DNA of 64,000 nt from Fulvivirga ulvae (GCF_021389975.1 NZ_CP089981.1:5853501-5917500), one strand, 5' to 3'. Shown: positions 27,622 to 37,606, counted from the first letter of the stretch. Translations and numbers: made by a program. Notes: generated from the sequence alone by a model not told the origin.

Positions 27622-29481
27622 ATGACGACTATGGATAATGTATATATCACAAGTGCCGGGATATTTCTTCCCAACGAGCCTGTTTCAAATGATGAAATGG
27701 AAGATTACCTCGGCAGGATCAATGGCAAAGACAGTGCTTTGAAAAACCGTATTTTGAAGCAAAACGGTATAAAATTCAGGCATTACGCTATTGACAAAAA
27801 ACAGCAAAGCAGCCATACAAATGCTGAAATGGCCGCCAGAGCGATAGACCATGCACTCGAAAGAAGCAGCCTCTCCCCTAAAGACGTTGAGTTGCTGGCC
27901 GCAGGTACCACTCAGGCTGACTTGCCCGTACCGGGTTTTGCCAGTATGGTGCACGCCAACCTCGGCTTTTCGGCCTGCGAGGTAGCCAGTTTTCAAAGTG
28001 TATGCGCCAGTGGCATGATGGCCCTGAAAGATGCATATGCCCAGATAAAAAGTGGGGAGAAAAATAACGCTGTATGTGTAGGAAGTGAATTTTCCAGCAG
28101 GCTCTTCAAAGGTTCCCGCTTCGAAAAACAAAATGTAAAATCCCTTTCATTTGATGCAGAATTTCTGCGCTGGATGCTTTCCGACGGGTCAGGTGCACTG
28201 GTACTGGAAAATAAGAAAAGCAGCAAAGGCCTGTCTCTGCGCATAGACTGGATTGATATCAAATCACACGCTCATGAGCTTCCCCTCTGCATGTATACTG
28301 GAAAAGCTGATGACAAGACGGGTACCGAACCTACGTGGCTGGATTACCCTGACTATGAATCCGCATCACAGGCCGGTGCACTCAACCTCAAGCAGGATGT
28401 ACGACTGCTCGACAGGGTGGTGCAAAAGGGTGTAGCCCACTTCTTTGAACTCATCGACCGCAAAAAACTTTCAACCGATCAAATAGACTGGCTTTGCTGC
28501 CATTACTCGTCAGAATTTTTCAAGCAGCCTATTAAAGACCTGATGGAGAAGGGCGGAGCTTTGATCCCTGACGAAAAATGGTTTAGTAACCTCACCACCA
28601 AAGGCAATACAGGTTCAGCATCTATATTTATCATGCTGGAGGAGCTGATGTTTTCGGGTAAACTGAAAGCCGGTGACAGCATTCTTTGTATGGTTCCGGA
28701 AAGCGGCCGCTTCATCACCTCATTCATGAAGCTTACCGTAGAAGGCGCCGCTGCTGCCGGGGAAAAGCAGTATGAAATACGCGAAGTGGAAGCGCCTGAG
28801 CTGGTATTGAAAGAAAGGCCTGTTTCTGAATGGCTCATTCGCCAGCTCACCAATGTTTGGATAGAATTTGAAACTTCCCTGCTAAAAGTACCTGTAATTA
28901 CTAAAATGCACCAGGGCTCACTATCCATGGATGATTACAAGTTACTGCTACACGATCTCAGGCAGCAGGTTATTGACGGTTCTCAATGGATCACACGTGC
29001 AGCCTCATGTATTGATATCGAATTATTTGAACTCCGCTCAGCCTTCATCAAACATGCCGCCACGGAGCATAAAGATTATCAACTGCTGGAGCGCAATTTT
29101 GAAGCTTTGAATGAACCCGCAGAAGCCATCAGGACTGGTAAAAAGAATATAGGAAGCATGGCACTGTCTGCTTTTATGTTCAATCAGGCCGGCAAACCCA
29201 ACCCGATAGACCTGCTGGGTGCCATGTTTATTATCGAAGGCATTGGCAAAAGGCTGGCGGGCCACTGGGGCAGGATGATGCAGGACCAGCTAGGTCTGGC
29301 TGATGAGCAGGTGTCGTTTTTCACTTATCATGGTGTGGCTGATGAGAACCATTTCCACCGTCTGGAAAAAGCACTTGATCATCCACTTATGAATATGGAT
29401 ATTGCCGAAGCTATAGTTAAAACAGCAAAAACAACGGCCAGGCTTTATCGCATGCAGCTCGAAGAGTTAGGCAATTATTAA
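27622..29481 (+). CDS. Ketosynthase III-like protein fused to a haem-oxygenase-like domain (StlD/DarB-like)
   Basis: 619 residues. Residues 1 to about 385 are a ketoacyl-ACP synthase III fold with a recognisable triad: Cys128 (SVCASG), His294 and Asn329 (NTGSA). Residues about 405-619 form an all-helical domain of the haem-oxygenase/TenA-like di-iron superfamily, with E/H-rich motifs (KHAATEHKDY, IEGIGKRLAGHW, HGVADENHF). The N-terminus (VYITSAGIFLPNEPVSNDEME) resembles the StlD/DarB ketosynthases that make dialkylresorcinols and related lipids; this assignment is from memory of the family. It is flanked by a lipid hydroxylase gene and an unknown gene, so a specialised lipid or pigment pathway is likely. 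Confidence 0.85.
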   Translation: MTTMDNVYITSAGIFLPNEPVSNDEMEDYLGRINGKDSALKNRILKQNGIKFRHYAIDKKQQSSHTNAEMAARAIDHALERSSLSPKDVELLAAGTTQADLPVPGFASMVHANLGFSACEVASFQSVCASGMMALKDAYAQIKSGEKNNAVCVGSEFSSRLFKGSRFEKQNVKSLSFDAEFLRWMLSDGSGALVLENKKSSKGLSLRIDWIDIKSHAHELPLCMYTGKADDKTGTEPTWLDYPDYESASQAGALNLKQDVRLLDRVVQKGVAHFFELIDRKKLSTDQIDWLCCHYSSEFFKQPIKDLMEKGGALIPDEKWFSNLTTKGNTGSASIFIMLEELMFSGKLKAGDSILCMVPESGRFITSFMKLTVEGAAAAGEKQYEIREVEAPELVLKERPVSEWLIRQLTNVWIEFETSLLKVPVITKMHQGSLSMDDYKLLLHDLRQQVIDGSQWITRAASCIDIELFELRSAFIKHAATEHKDYQLLERNFEALNEPAEAIRTGKKNIGSMALSAFMFNQAGKPNPIDLLGAMFIIEGIGKRLAGHWGRMMQDQLGLADEQVSFFTYHGVADENHFHRLEKALDHPLMNMDIAEAIVKTAKTTARLYRMQLEELGNY

Positions 29482-29506
29482 TTCAGGAAATTAAATCATT
29501 ATTAAG

Positions 29507-30406
29507 ATGTCAAAAGAGTTATTTGATATATCGAGCTACGACAGCCGCGACCCGAACCCGTGGCTGGCTCTATACCTCGACAACAGTATCCCCATCAATG
29601 AAAAGACCAAACAGGCCCTGATGCGGGACAACAACTCCAGGTCGGCGAGGTACTTATACCCGCTGATCTTTTTCTGGTCTAAGGTCACCATGTTTTTTAT
29701 CCATGTGTTTAAATTCTTCTTTCCCAAGATATTTAACAGTTCCAAAATCCTGCACATCATACTCTCGTGGGGGCTCAAAAGGTTTGTGAGCAAAGACGCC
29801 AACCTGCTTATATTCAGGCATTTTCATGTAGGAAGTGAAATTTTGCAATTCATAGCAGGCAATGTTGAAAGCGTTGAAATTGAAACCTCACCGCTAAAAC
29901 CAAACAATTTTGAGGACGTAAAAGACGACCTTTTCCTAAAGCATGACCTGAACCTCTACAACTTCATTATCAGGCTAAACAGCAAACTAAAGGAAAAGAA
30001 TATTACCATAAAGCCCCCGACCAAGTTAAGCCTGGACATGATCTCCGATGACCAGTTTGACCACATCGAGTTTCCTGACAAATGGACAAACATTCTAGAT
30101 TTGAAGTCTTCAATAGAGCTGTTTACACCGTTCTATCAGTTTTTCCTTACGTCAAATGACTTTATCAGAGCCTCTAACTCTCTGCAACTTGATGAAACTA
30201 TCTCCATTTACACCTCCCAGCTATTGGGCACTCCCGCACATCTCGGGTTGGTCAACAATAAGCACCCTATGATCCCAATCTCAACCTATAGTGCGGCCTA
30301 TAGGTTGGTATTACACGGCCTGGCGGCAGAAACGCTACACCAGATACTGGTGAATATCAAACAAGGCAAATCCGTAGATGGGATCGTAACTCCGTTGGAG
30401 AAGTAG
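29507..30406 (+). CDS. Conserved-looking protein of unknown function
   Basis: 299 residues. Two short hydrophobic segments near residues 47-70 and 78-90 suggest membrane association. A central block contains LLIFRHFHVGSEILQF and a basic ETSPLKPNNFEDVKDDLF region. No domain was recognised with confidence. It follows the ketosynthase fusion by 25 bases, so it should be in the same operon and pathway, perhaps as a lipid-modifying or transport partner. Confidence 0.75.
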   Translation: MSKELFDISSYDSRDPNPWLALYLDNSIPINEKTKQALMRDNNSRSARYLYPLIFFWSKVTMFFIHVFKFFFPKIFNSSKILHIILSWGLKRFVSKDANLLIFRHFHVGSEILQFIAGNVESVEIETSPLKPNNFEDVKDDLFLKHDLNLYNFIIRLNSKLKEKNITIKPPTKLSLDMISDDQFDHIEFPDKWTNILDLKSSIELFTPFYQFFLTSNDFIRASNSLQLDETISIYTSQLLGTPAHLGLVNNKHPMIPISTYSAAYRLVLHGLAAETLHQILVNIKQGKSVDGIVTPLEK

Positions 30407-30464
30407 ATTTATTAAAAAAAGCTAATCAAGTCATCCAAACCTAAACAGCAAGCCCAGCCATCAC

Positions 30465-31147
30465 AGCTTTACTAAGCTTTTGAAGATTAGTAAAGCTCAG
30501 CTGAAACTATGGAATGCCGGCAAAGCGGAACAGACAAGGAGCTGCTGCTTGTGGGGTAAATGGAGACTCTGGGTAGGTAGCTGCTTTTAAACTTGAGCTT
30601 GTGGGTTAGGCTCGGTAAGCTTTACTAATCCTTGGAGGCTTAGTAAAGCAGGAGTTAAGTTCGGCATAGCCCATTACAGCAAGCCGTGCCTTCACGGCTT
30701 TAATAAGCTTTTGAAGATTAGTAAAGCTTAACTGAAGCTATGGAATGCCGTCGAAGCGGAACAGACGGGAAGCCGGCGGATCTGCTACTAATCACTGCTT
30801 GTGGGGCAAATGGAGATTCTGGGTAGGTAGACGCTTTTAAGTTGGGCTTGTCGGTTACGGACGGAAAGCTTTACTAATCCCTGGAGGCTTAGTAAAGCAG
30901 GAGTTAAGTTCGGCATAGCCCATTACAGCAAGCCGTGCCTCCACGGCTTTAATAAGCTTTTGAAGATTAGTAAGGCTCAGCTGAAGCTATGGAATGCCGT
31001 CGAAGCGAAACAGACAGGGAGCAGACGGACCTGCTACTAATCACTGCTTGTGGGGCAAATGGAGATTCTGGGCAGTAGCCGCTCTTAAACTTGAGCTTGT
31101 GGGTTAGGCTCGGTAAGCTTTACTAAGCCTTGAAGGCTTAGTAAAGC
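30465..31147. repeat. REPIN-like array: three tandem units, six palindromes
   Basis: Six palindromes alternate between two types. Type 1 has AGCTTTACTAA arms with an inner CTT/AAG stem (30465-30497, 30697-30727, 30946-30976). Type 2 has GCTTTACTAA arms with an inner CCT/AGG stem (30619-30649, 30868-30898, 31117-31147). The spacing between like palindromes is 232 then 249 bases for type 1 and 249 twice for type 2, so the region is a tandem repeat of a roughly 249-base unit. Read on the opposite strand, type 2 has the same core and flanks as type 1, so each unit is a pair of inverted REPs about 120 bases apart. No protein-coding gene is seen here. Confidence 0.85.
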
Positions 31148-31186
31148 AGGGGTTAAGATCGGGAGTGCTCTCTTGATTTGGTATTA

Positions 31187-32362
31187 TTATCCTTTTTCCT
31201 TTTTATACTTCATCATCTCGTTATAATAGTACTCCTCATTGCAGGCTTCAAAATCTTTGGCCATTACCAAAAATCTATCACTTTTCTGAAAGGACATCGA
31301 AAAATCCATATGCATGATTCTCTTGCAAACCCTGAGATAGAGCTGTTTAACCTGATCTTCCCATAGGTCAAATTCCTCATCAGTAAGATTCATGATATCG
31401 TAATTCTGGTTAAAGAAGATATAAGCTTTTTCCAATTCTTCGGAATACAGGTCCACAGGCAAGGTATCCTCTTCAGAGAAATACTGCATATCGGGTGCGT
31501 TGTAATACTCGTGTATTTTTGTTTCATCCCACGGAGCATCAATTTCTGATTCCAGTCCGATGGCTATTGTAGGAGGAAATGGCCCCTGCATAGTATACTC
31601 CAGCAGAATACAGTAGACTTTTTCATCGATCCTCACCTTTTTCTGGATTTGATCGGTAACCTCCTCTACCAACTGATCTTCTATAACAGTTAAGGTATCT
31701 GTCATATTTTGCCCTATTCCCGGTCTTTGAAAAATAACCTTCGAGCTGCTATCCTTCCCGGCTTTGCCTGTTATGCGCTCCAAAACTCCGTCATAATTGT
31801 ACTCAAACTGTACATCATATTCATAATTAGTTGCCGGAACCTGCATCTTGTACCCATTAAGCCGGTATTCTTCACTATTGTATTTTTTTGAGAACAATCC
31901 ATAGGTAGAGCATTCAATATACATGTCAGGCACTTCCTCCTTAAAATAGAGATAGGCCAGTTTAATAGGCTTTATACCATTACCGTCGACAAAGACCATA
32001 GCACTTTTATAGTAGTCCTTGTGATATTCAAAAGTAGTCTCGTAAGTAACATTTCCACCCAAATGATGTATTCGGTAAAAGGTTTTCCTCAGTTCCATAT
32101 CTATCCAGAGAGTGTAGAGCTCATCTTTTTCAGGGTTATAGTCCTCCTCGGTTTCGATAAGAAAGGAATGGTTCTCATCATAAAATTCATTGTTAAGTTC
32201 TGAAAAGAAAGGTTCTATTTCATAAAGCGGGTGCCTGGCTGCCATTTCAACGAGACTGTCATTTTGTAGAGCTTCAGCCTTCATCATTTCATAACTGTCC
32301 GGAAGGTTGTCAAACTCCTTCTGAATTTCTTCGGTAGATTTCATCTGATTAAAATTTAACAT
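31187..32362 (-). CDS. Hypothetical protein
   Basis: 391 residues from ATG 32362, acidic and rich in Tyr, Glu and Asp. No signal peptide, membrane helix or known motif is seen. The middle looks beta-rich (repeated YEYDV-type strands) and the C-terminus helical (LTDEEFDLWEDQVKQLYLRVCKRIM). It is convergent with the ketosynthase cassette, with the REPIN-like array between them. No function can be assigned. Confidence 0.7.
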   Translation of the reverse strand: MLNFNQMKSTEEIQKEFDNLPDSYEMMKAEALQNDSLVEMAARHPLYEIEPFFSELNNEFYDENHSFLIETEEDYNPEKDELYTLWIDMELRKTFYRIHHLGGNVTYETTFEYHKDYYKSAMVFVDGNGIKPIKLAYLYFKEEVPDMYIECSTYGLFSKKYNSEEYRLNGYKMQVPATNYEYDVQFEYNYDGVLERITGKAGKDSSSKVIFQRPGIGQNMTDTLTVIEDQLVEEVTDQIQKKVRIDEKVYCILLEYTMQGPFPPTIAIGLESEIDAPWDETKIHEYYNAPDMQYFSEEDTLPVDLYSEELEKAYIFFNQNYDIMNLTDEEFDLWEDQVKQLYLRVCKRIMHMDFSMSFQKSDRFLVMAKDFEACNEEYYYNEMMKYKKEKG

Positions 32363-32730
32363 CAAAAATCAGCATTCTACAAGTAGAATACTACACCATT
32401 TCTAGTGATTATAAAATATCCTTATATTGATTGATATACTCAAAGCAGCAAGAATAAACAATCCACGCTATTAGTAATTAGAAAAGCACAAATTAACCAT
32501 TAAAAAGGTTAGAAGAGCACCTCATTAATCTTAGGTTTCAAAATTTTCGCCCCGCATTGCCAAGACTTTGAGAGTTAGTAGAGGCATAACCGCTCCTGAG
32601 ATTCATACCTAAAGCAATCACCTCCAAATGTACAGTACCCAGAGCTTTATAAGGTGCCCTGAAAAGGTTCAGCTTTACCAAACTTTCAAAAGTCTAGTAA
32701 AGCATCCCTTATTATTGGTTTGGAGCCATG
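32363..32730. other. Intergenic region with a REP-like palindrome
   Basis: A 368-base AT-rich spacer. It holds one clear REP-like palindrome at 32672-32703 and a degenerate sequence near 32561-32585 (CAAGACTTTGAGAGTTAG) that may be a decayed second copy. No gene is seen. Confidence 0.55.
32672..32703. repeat. REP-like palindrome (solo copy)
   Basis: GCTTTACCA / TAGTAAAGC outer arms with one mismatch, and inner ACTTT / AAAGT arms around a CA loop. It belongs with the palindromes at 18164, 25208 and 30465-31147. It lies 28 bases downstream of the FtsX-type permease gene stop (minus strand). Confidence 0.75.
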
Positions 32731-35160
32731 TTACTCATTTTTCAAATTATCCACCGGATTCACAAACAAAGCCTGAATAGTTTGTGAGCCTATGGTGAGT
32801 ACACCCAGTATCATAAGGATCAATACGCCAATGATAATGGTTAGGAAATCCACTGTAACATGAGCGCTGAAATTTTCCAGCCAGAGTGTATTGATGAAGT
32901 AGGCTGCAGGTACAGCAATGAGCACGGCCAGCAATAATATAATCATATAACCTTTAGACAGTGTGTAAACCAGTGAACCATTAGAGATTCCCAGCACTTT
33001 GCGAAGTGAAATTTCCTTTTTGCGCGTTTCAATAGTATACGTAGCCATTCCCAACAGGCCAAGGCAAGAAATAATAACTGCCAGTGTGGCTATAAAACCT
33101 ACTACTTTTATGAGGGTACCAAAAAGTATTTCATACAGCTCGCCCATTTTACTTTCGAAATCCCGGATCTCTACTTTCAAACCCGGGTTTACTTTTGCCC
33201 AGGACTGCTCAACCAACGCCGATGCCTGATCATACTCTCCTGAATAGCCGATCTGAAACAAACTAAACTCTTCGGGCCTGTACATCAAAGCCATAGGCTG
33301 AAGTTTCTCTGCAGCCATCTCATGTGTATAATCTTTAACCACGCCTATAATCTGCATTTTACTCGAATCTCTTTTACTTATAATTACTTGCCCCAGAGCT
33401 TCACTTACAGATGCATAATTAAGCGCACCAACGGCAGTCTCATTGATTACAATCGTGCTCTTATTGGAACCTTCGGCCTCGGTGGTAAAAAACCTGCCCG
33501 CCAGTAGTGGTATTTCCATATTCTCCAGATAATTCTCGTCTACAGCAAAATATCTTAAGTCTGTCCATGTTTCATCGTCAAGATCCTTTTTGAACTCTTC
33601 ATCAAACACAACTCCGGCTGATGGCATATGAGAAGCCAGCGAAACACTGGTAATATTGCTTTGGCTCAACAGCTCTGTCTTTAGCAATTCGTACGAAGTA
33701 TCCCCTTTCTGTATCACAATTTTATGCTTGGGGTTGAACCCATAATCACTATAGAGAAAAAGATCCAGTTGATTATAGATAACCATAACTGTAAGTATAA
33801 ATAGCAGAGAAAATGAAAATTGCACTACCAATAAGGCTTTGCGCATACCTATTTTTGACATCAGCTTTGTGCTGTTAAAGCTTTTCAGCACTTTTATCGG
33901 ATTAAACGCTGACATTACCACTGCCGGAAACATACCTGCTAAAATGCCAACCACAAGCGCAAACACTACAAATATGGCATACACCATGTAATTGGCAGTA
34001 ATACTCCAGTGCATGGCTTTTGTAAACGCCAGGTCAAGAAGGAATGGTTTGAGTACTACGAGCAGCATCAGGGCCAGCACCAGTGCAAAAAGAGAAATAA
34101 CGACGGACTCGCTGATAAACTGCGTGAAAATCTGAAACCGTTTTGCCCCGGTAACTTTACGTACGCCAATCTCCCTGGCTCGACTCATAGAACGTGCAAT
34201 GGACAAATTGGTAAAATTAAAACATGAGGTGACCAGAATAATGGCTGCCAGGCCTGACAAAAAGTAAATAATAACCCAAGGCATGAAAGGGCCTATCGGA
34301 TTGTTGACCAGCGGACCGGGTGTAATCGACAGTAACGGCTGCAACTGATAGGTAACAGCGGTGGTTTCCGGCGTGGGTAGCTTTGAAAAATGATCGTCAT
34401 GTATTTTGGCCAGATGGGCATTAATATCACCGGTCGTTTTTCCTTCCTGTATCATGATGTAAACCCAACCGGAATAAAAGTTATACCAGTCTTCGCTTTT
34501 GTTATCAAATACACCGGCAGCCTGCAGGCTTGTGAGGGTAGATATACTGGCAAATGCCTCCACCACTATGTGCGACTTGTTTTCAGTTTCCCTGAGTACG
34601 CCTGTTACTTTATAGGTACCCAGCTCGCCCACTTTCAGCGTCTCTCCTACCGGGTTCTCGACTTTAAAGAGCTTTTCCGCTGCTTTTTTTGTTAACACTA
34701 CGGAATATGGCTCAACCAGGGCCGTAGCCTCATCACCATACAGCAACTCATATGCAAACATTTGCAAAACACCCTGATCTGCAAAATAACCGCTTACCGG
34801 AATATTGATATCATTGCCAGGTTCAAGTTGTATCCAGTTATTTCCAAACCCACGAACCAACCTCACGGCTGATTCTACTCCGGTGTAGTTATTCAGTAAC
34901 TCATCGCGAACAGGTAAAGAAGTGGTGGCAGTCTCGCTTCCTTTTTGCTGCTTATTACCATTAAAATAAGGCAAAGAATTTACCCGATAGATACGGTTCC
35001 GATTTGGGTTATGCCGGTCATTCATCATTTGATCAGCTACCAGCATAATAATGAGCATGCACACCGACATGCCCACAGCGAGACCAAAAATATTAATGAA
35101 AGAAAATACCCGATGTTTGAATATGTTCCTTACTGCAACTTTAATGTAATTTTTCAGCAT
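32731..35160 (-). CDS. MacB/FtsX-type ABC transporter permease
   Basis: An 809-residue membrane protein of the Bacteroidota FtsX-like class. The N-terminus (MLKNYIKVAVRNIFKHRVFSFINI) leads into a first helix; a large periplasmic MacB_PCD-like domain follows (about 50-275), three helices of the first FtsX core come near 280-430, then a second periplasmic domain and three C-terminal helices. Conserved ARSMSRAREIGVRKVTGA and ETRKKEISLRKVLG motifs mark the two cores. Homologues act in lipoprotein release or export of peptides and drugs with a separate ATPase. No ATPase gene is adjacent here. Confidence 0.9.
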   Translation of the reverse strand: MLKNYIKVAVRNIFKHRVFSFINIFGLAVGMSVCMLIIMLVADQMMNDRHNPNRNRIYRVNSLPYFNGNKQQKGSETATTSLPVRDELLNNYTGVESAVRLVRGFGNNWIQLEPGNDINIPVSGYFADQGVLQMFAYELLYGDEATALVEPYSVVLTKKAAEKLFKVENPVGETLKVGELGTYKVTGVLRETENKSHIVVEAFASISTLTSLQAAGVFDNKSEDWYNFYSGWVYIMIQEGKTTGDINAHLAKIHDDHFSKLPTPETTAVTYQLQPLLSITPGPLVNNPIGPFMPWVIIYFLSGLAAIILVTSCFNFTNLSIARSMSRAREIGVRKVTGAKRFQIFTQFISESVVISLFALVLALMLLVVLKPFLLDLAFTKAMHWSITANYMVYAIFVVFALVVGILAGMFPAVVMSAFNPIKVLKSFNSTKLMSKIGMRKALLVVQFSFSLLFILTVMVIYNQLDLFLYSDYGFNPKHKIVIQKGDTSYELLKTELLSQSNITSVSLASHMPSAGVVFDEEFKKDLDDETWTDLRYFAVDENYLENMEIPLLAGRFFTTEAEGSNKSTIVINETAVGALNYASVSEALGQVIISKRDSSKMQIIGVVKDYTHEMAAEKLQPMALMYRPEEFSLFQIGYSGEYDQASALVEQSWAKVNPGLKVEIRDFESKMGELYEILFGTLIKVVGFIATLAVIISCLGLLGMATYTIETRKKEISLRKVLGISNGSLVYTLSKGYMIILLLAVLIAVPAAYFINTLWLENFSAHVTVDFLTIIIGVLILMILGVLTIGSQTIQALFVNPVDNLKNE

Positions 35161-35295
35161 ATTGTTATTGTTTAGGCGGAGTTGGCACTCCGGAGTTTTG
35201 ACCTGACGCTTAGACTGCAGGTCAACTACAAAAGTTACAGCGTGGGCGAAAAAAAATTGTGGTAAGGGTTTACTGATCAGTCCATTAATTTCGGA

Positions 35296-36273
35296 TTATA
35301 CATAAACCTCATCCCAGGTTCTACCCTCATTTCTTAGCAAACCACCTAAAATCCGACGTCTGTGTTTCAAATTATTTCCTGTTGAAAACCCATTGCCGGC
35401 CAGCCCCTTCGGAAGGTCTAAAGAGGACCAATTTATGTCAGGAGTATAATCAGTCTCCTCTTCAAACCGGTTTTTCAGGTGCTCAAGCAAATCATCAAGA
35501 GCTGCTCTCAGCGACTCTACTTCGCGACCGAGCTTAGTAGAACCTTCACTATGCATGATAATACTTAAAGCTTCATCAAGTACGGCTACATTAACGGCCA
35601 GGGAAGCATCCACTCCCATATGATGATAATAATGCAAAACAGGATAAGCCTGGTAGAAATTAGAATGTTTATTGATCATTGACTGCAGGCTGGATAGCTG
35701 ATAGCACCGAAGATTGTCATCCATACGCACCAAACTGGTTACTGCCTGCAAAGGGGTCTTCCCAAAGTTCCTTATAGAAAGTGCAAGAGAGCGCTTTTGG
35801 ATCACTGCTGATGAAACCGATAGCAGATAGGTCATAGATGTGGTGAAAAAGGCAAACCCGAAAAAAGAGAAGAAGCTGGTAATGACTTCAAAAAATGGAG
35901 TCACTGGCCTCACATCACCCATACCCAGTGTGGAAAGGACATATCCACTCATATAGAGTCTTTGAATAGAGGTGGCTACTTCGTTATTGCTGTTTAGTAT
36001 ACCGGATGGATGAAAAGAATAAACCAGAAACAGGCCCGCCCAGACCAACAGCACCCACATAGTGAGGATAACCAAATTGACCAGCATGCCCGATATGCTT
36101 AATAACTTTCTACCGGTAATCTTAGCGACCAACAGTATTATTTTATGTGTAACTGAAGCACAGGTACTGGTTAAAAAAGTAAAACCGCTTCCTGATAAAG
36201 TGGTGTAAAAAAAATCAAAGTATATAATGGCCAGGATCACTACCCCAGCGACCAAACAGGTATAATCGTACAT
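35296..36273 (-). CDS. Two-TM-type ion channel family protein
   Basis: 325-residue membrane protein with several N-terminal helices (about 5-22, 42-55, 63-86) and a pore-loop-like segment at 105-125, followed by another helix (about 128-152). The selectivity-filter-like motif is TLGMGD (115-120), where potassium channels carry TVGYGD. A soluble C-terminal region of about 170 residues follows (FGKTPLQAVTSLVR onward). This places it near the Ion_trans_2 group, but the altered filter makes ion selectivity uncertain. It may act in turgor or signalling. Confidence 0.75.
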   Translation of the reverse strand: MYDYTCLVAGVVILAIIYFDFFYTTLSGSGFTFLTSTCASVTHKIILLVAKITGRKLLSISGMLVNLVILTMWVLLVWAGLFLVYSFHPSGILNSNNEVATSIQRLYMSGYVLSTLGMGDVRPVTPFFEVITSFFSFFGFAFFTTSMTYLLSVSSAVIQKRSLALSIRNFGKTPLQAVTSLVRMDDNLRCYQLSSLQSMINKHSNFYQAYPVLHYYHHMGVDASLAVNVAVLDEALSIIMHSEGSTKLGREVESLRAALDDLLEHLKNRFEEETDYTPDINWSSLDLPKGLAGNGFSTGNNLKHRRRILGGLLRNEGRTWDEVYV

Positions 36274-36383
36274 TCTGGTTGTGTTTTTAAATGATTTTCA
36301 CACTAGCCACTACCACAAAAGCGAGATTAATGTGCTTTTTCATGGACCGATCAAACTGGCAGATGCCATATTTATATTACTTG

Positions 36384-36908
36384 TTATTTGTCTTTCAGAT
36401 GTTTAACCAACTCTTCCTTGTTCATTTTAGAACGTCCTTCAATCTCTTTTTCCTTCGCCTTTTCATAAAGCTCATCTTTCGTTTTGGCCCTCAGTCCTTC
36501 CGGTTTATCCTCATACTGCTTTTCGGTACCCTTATTACCCTTGCCTTCAATATGTTCTTTGATAGTGCCTTTAGATATTTTTTCATCAGTCCTCACCAGC
36601 TTCTTCTGATGGTCGCTTTGGGTAGGTAATCCGTTAGGCAGAATGAGTTCAGTATAATGCTTACCCTTCTCCATAAACAGATGCGGCTGGTCCCTGAACT
36701 CAGGATCGTCTTCAAAATCGGCCAGATAGAATTCTCCCTTTTGTAGTGTCTTTTGCCTTTTGTGATCAGCGTCGGAGTGGACAATGATGTCTCCCTTCTG
36801 CCCTTCTACCAATGCATAATATTCTTTATTATCAAGAGCCAATATTTGATGCCCGTTAGTGGTCTCAAACAGCTCATATTTTCCGTGTTTATTTAATTTT
36901 CCTCTCAT
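36384..36908 (-). CDS. Small protein with Rho-N/SAP-like C-terminus
   Basis: 174 residues, highly charged, with no signal peptide. The N-terminal half is beta-rich (KYELFETTNGHQILALDNKEYY). The C-terminal 40 residues (KTKDELYEKAKEKEIEGRSKMNKEEL) look like a Rho-N or SAP-type helix-turn-helix that often binds nucleic acids; the TKDELY..A.E..I.GR..M.K.EL pattern is the basis for this. It lies 110 bases downstream of the channel gene's ATG on the same strand. Function unknown. Confidence 0.7.
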   Translation of the reverse strand: MRGKLNKHGKYELFETTNGHQILALDNKEYYALVEGQKGDIIVHSDADHKRQKTLQKGEFYLADFEDDPEFRDQPHLFMEKGKHYTELILPNGLPTQSDHQKKLVRTDEKISKGTIKEHIEGKGNKGTEKQYEDKPEGLRAKTKDELYEKAKEKEIEGRSKMNKEELVKHLKDK

Positions 36909-37606
36909 AATTATCTTTATTTAACTTCATTATTAAAAACACCAGGAAGTAATTTTTGTTAGCCTAAGTCACTCAAGCGGAGCAGAATGCATGGTCAGGA
37001 CATAAACTCAACAGCCAGTACCCGGGAAAACAAGTCTGACCAGTTCGGTTTTTGTATTGGCAAGTGACATATTGAGCAAAAGAGGCTCTATAAAAATGGT
37101 GACTGTCTTGCATATAAAGTCCTGGTTCAAGCCTGCTGTATTACGATGAAGCCTGAGGGAAATAGTTTACCTATTGGATGGATAGTCTGCGTCATGCCAT
37201 AAAAGAGCCTTTTGCAGGTACTTTTCATGATGATTCTTCATAACAACTTATAATACGCAGAAAAGGATGTTGCCCGCATCCCTTCGACCTGATAGATGAA
37301 TATACGGTGCATTGAAAACAGACCTTCTCTAAAGACTATTCCAATAAGGAAAACCATCGTGACTATGCTAATGAGATGAAAATAACGAATCTTTTTTGCG
37401 AGCACCTTTTCCCATGAGTATCTCTCTCTTTATGGGGTTTTCATCCATTTCAAACGTTGTAAAAACTATCAATAGCCTATAAACATAAAAACACCTCACC
37501 TGTTGTTGATAAAAACTTAACTTAGATTGCCTATGCAGGCTTTTATTAAGCGTCAGGCTTTGCTAAATTCGCCTGCACAAATTTGAACGATAAAATCTAT
37601 AGATAC
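36909..37606. other. Long intergenic region, possible decayed coding sequence
   Basis: About 700 bases with no intact ORF. A plus-strand reading around 37165-37240 gives a protein-like stretch (YWMDSLRHAIKEPFAGTFH), and another near 37335-37400 (YSNKENHRDYANEMKI). Both are broken by stops, so a degraded gene is possible. The end of the region must include the pgi promoter. No repeat or RNA gene was recognised. Confidence 0.35.

Noticed and set aside
30465..31147. Tandem repeats considered as a CRISPR array
   Set aside because: Repeat units are about 249 bases, contain paired palindromes and no short identical repeats with unique spacers; no cas genes nearby.
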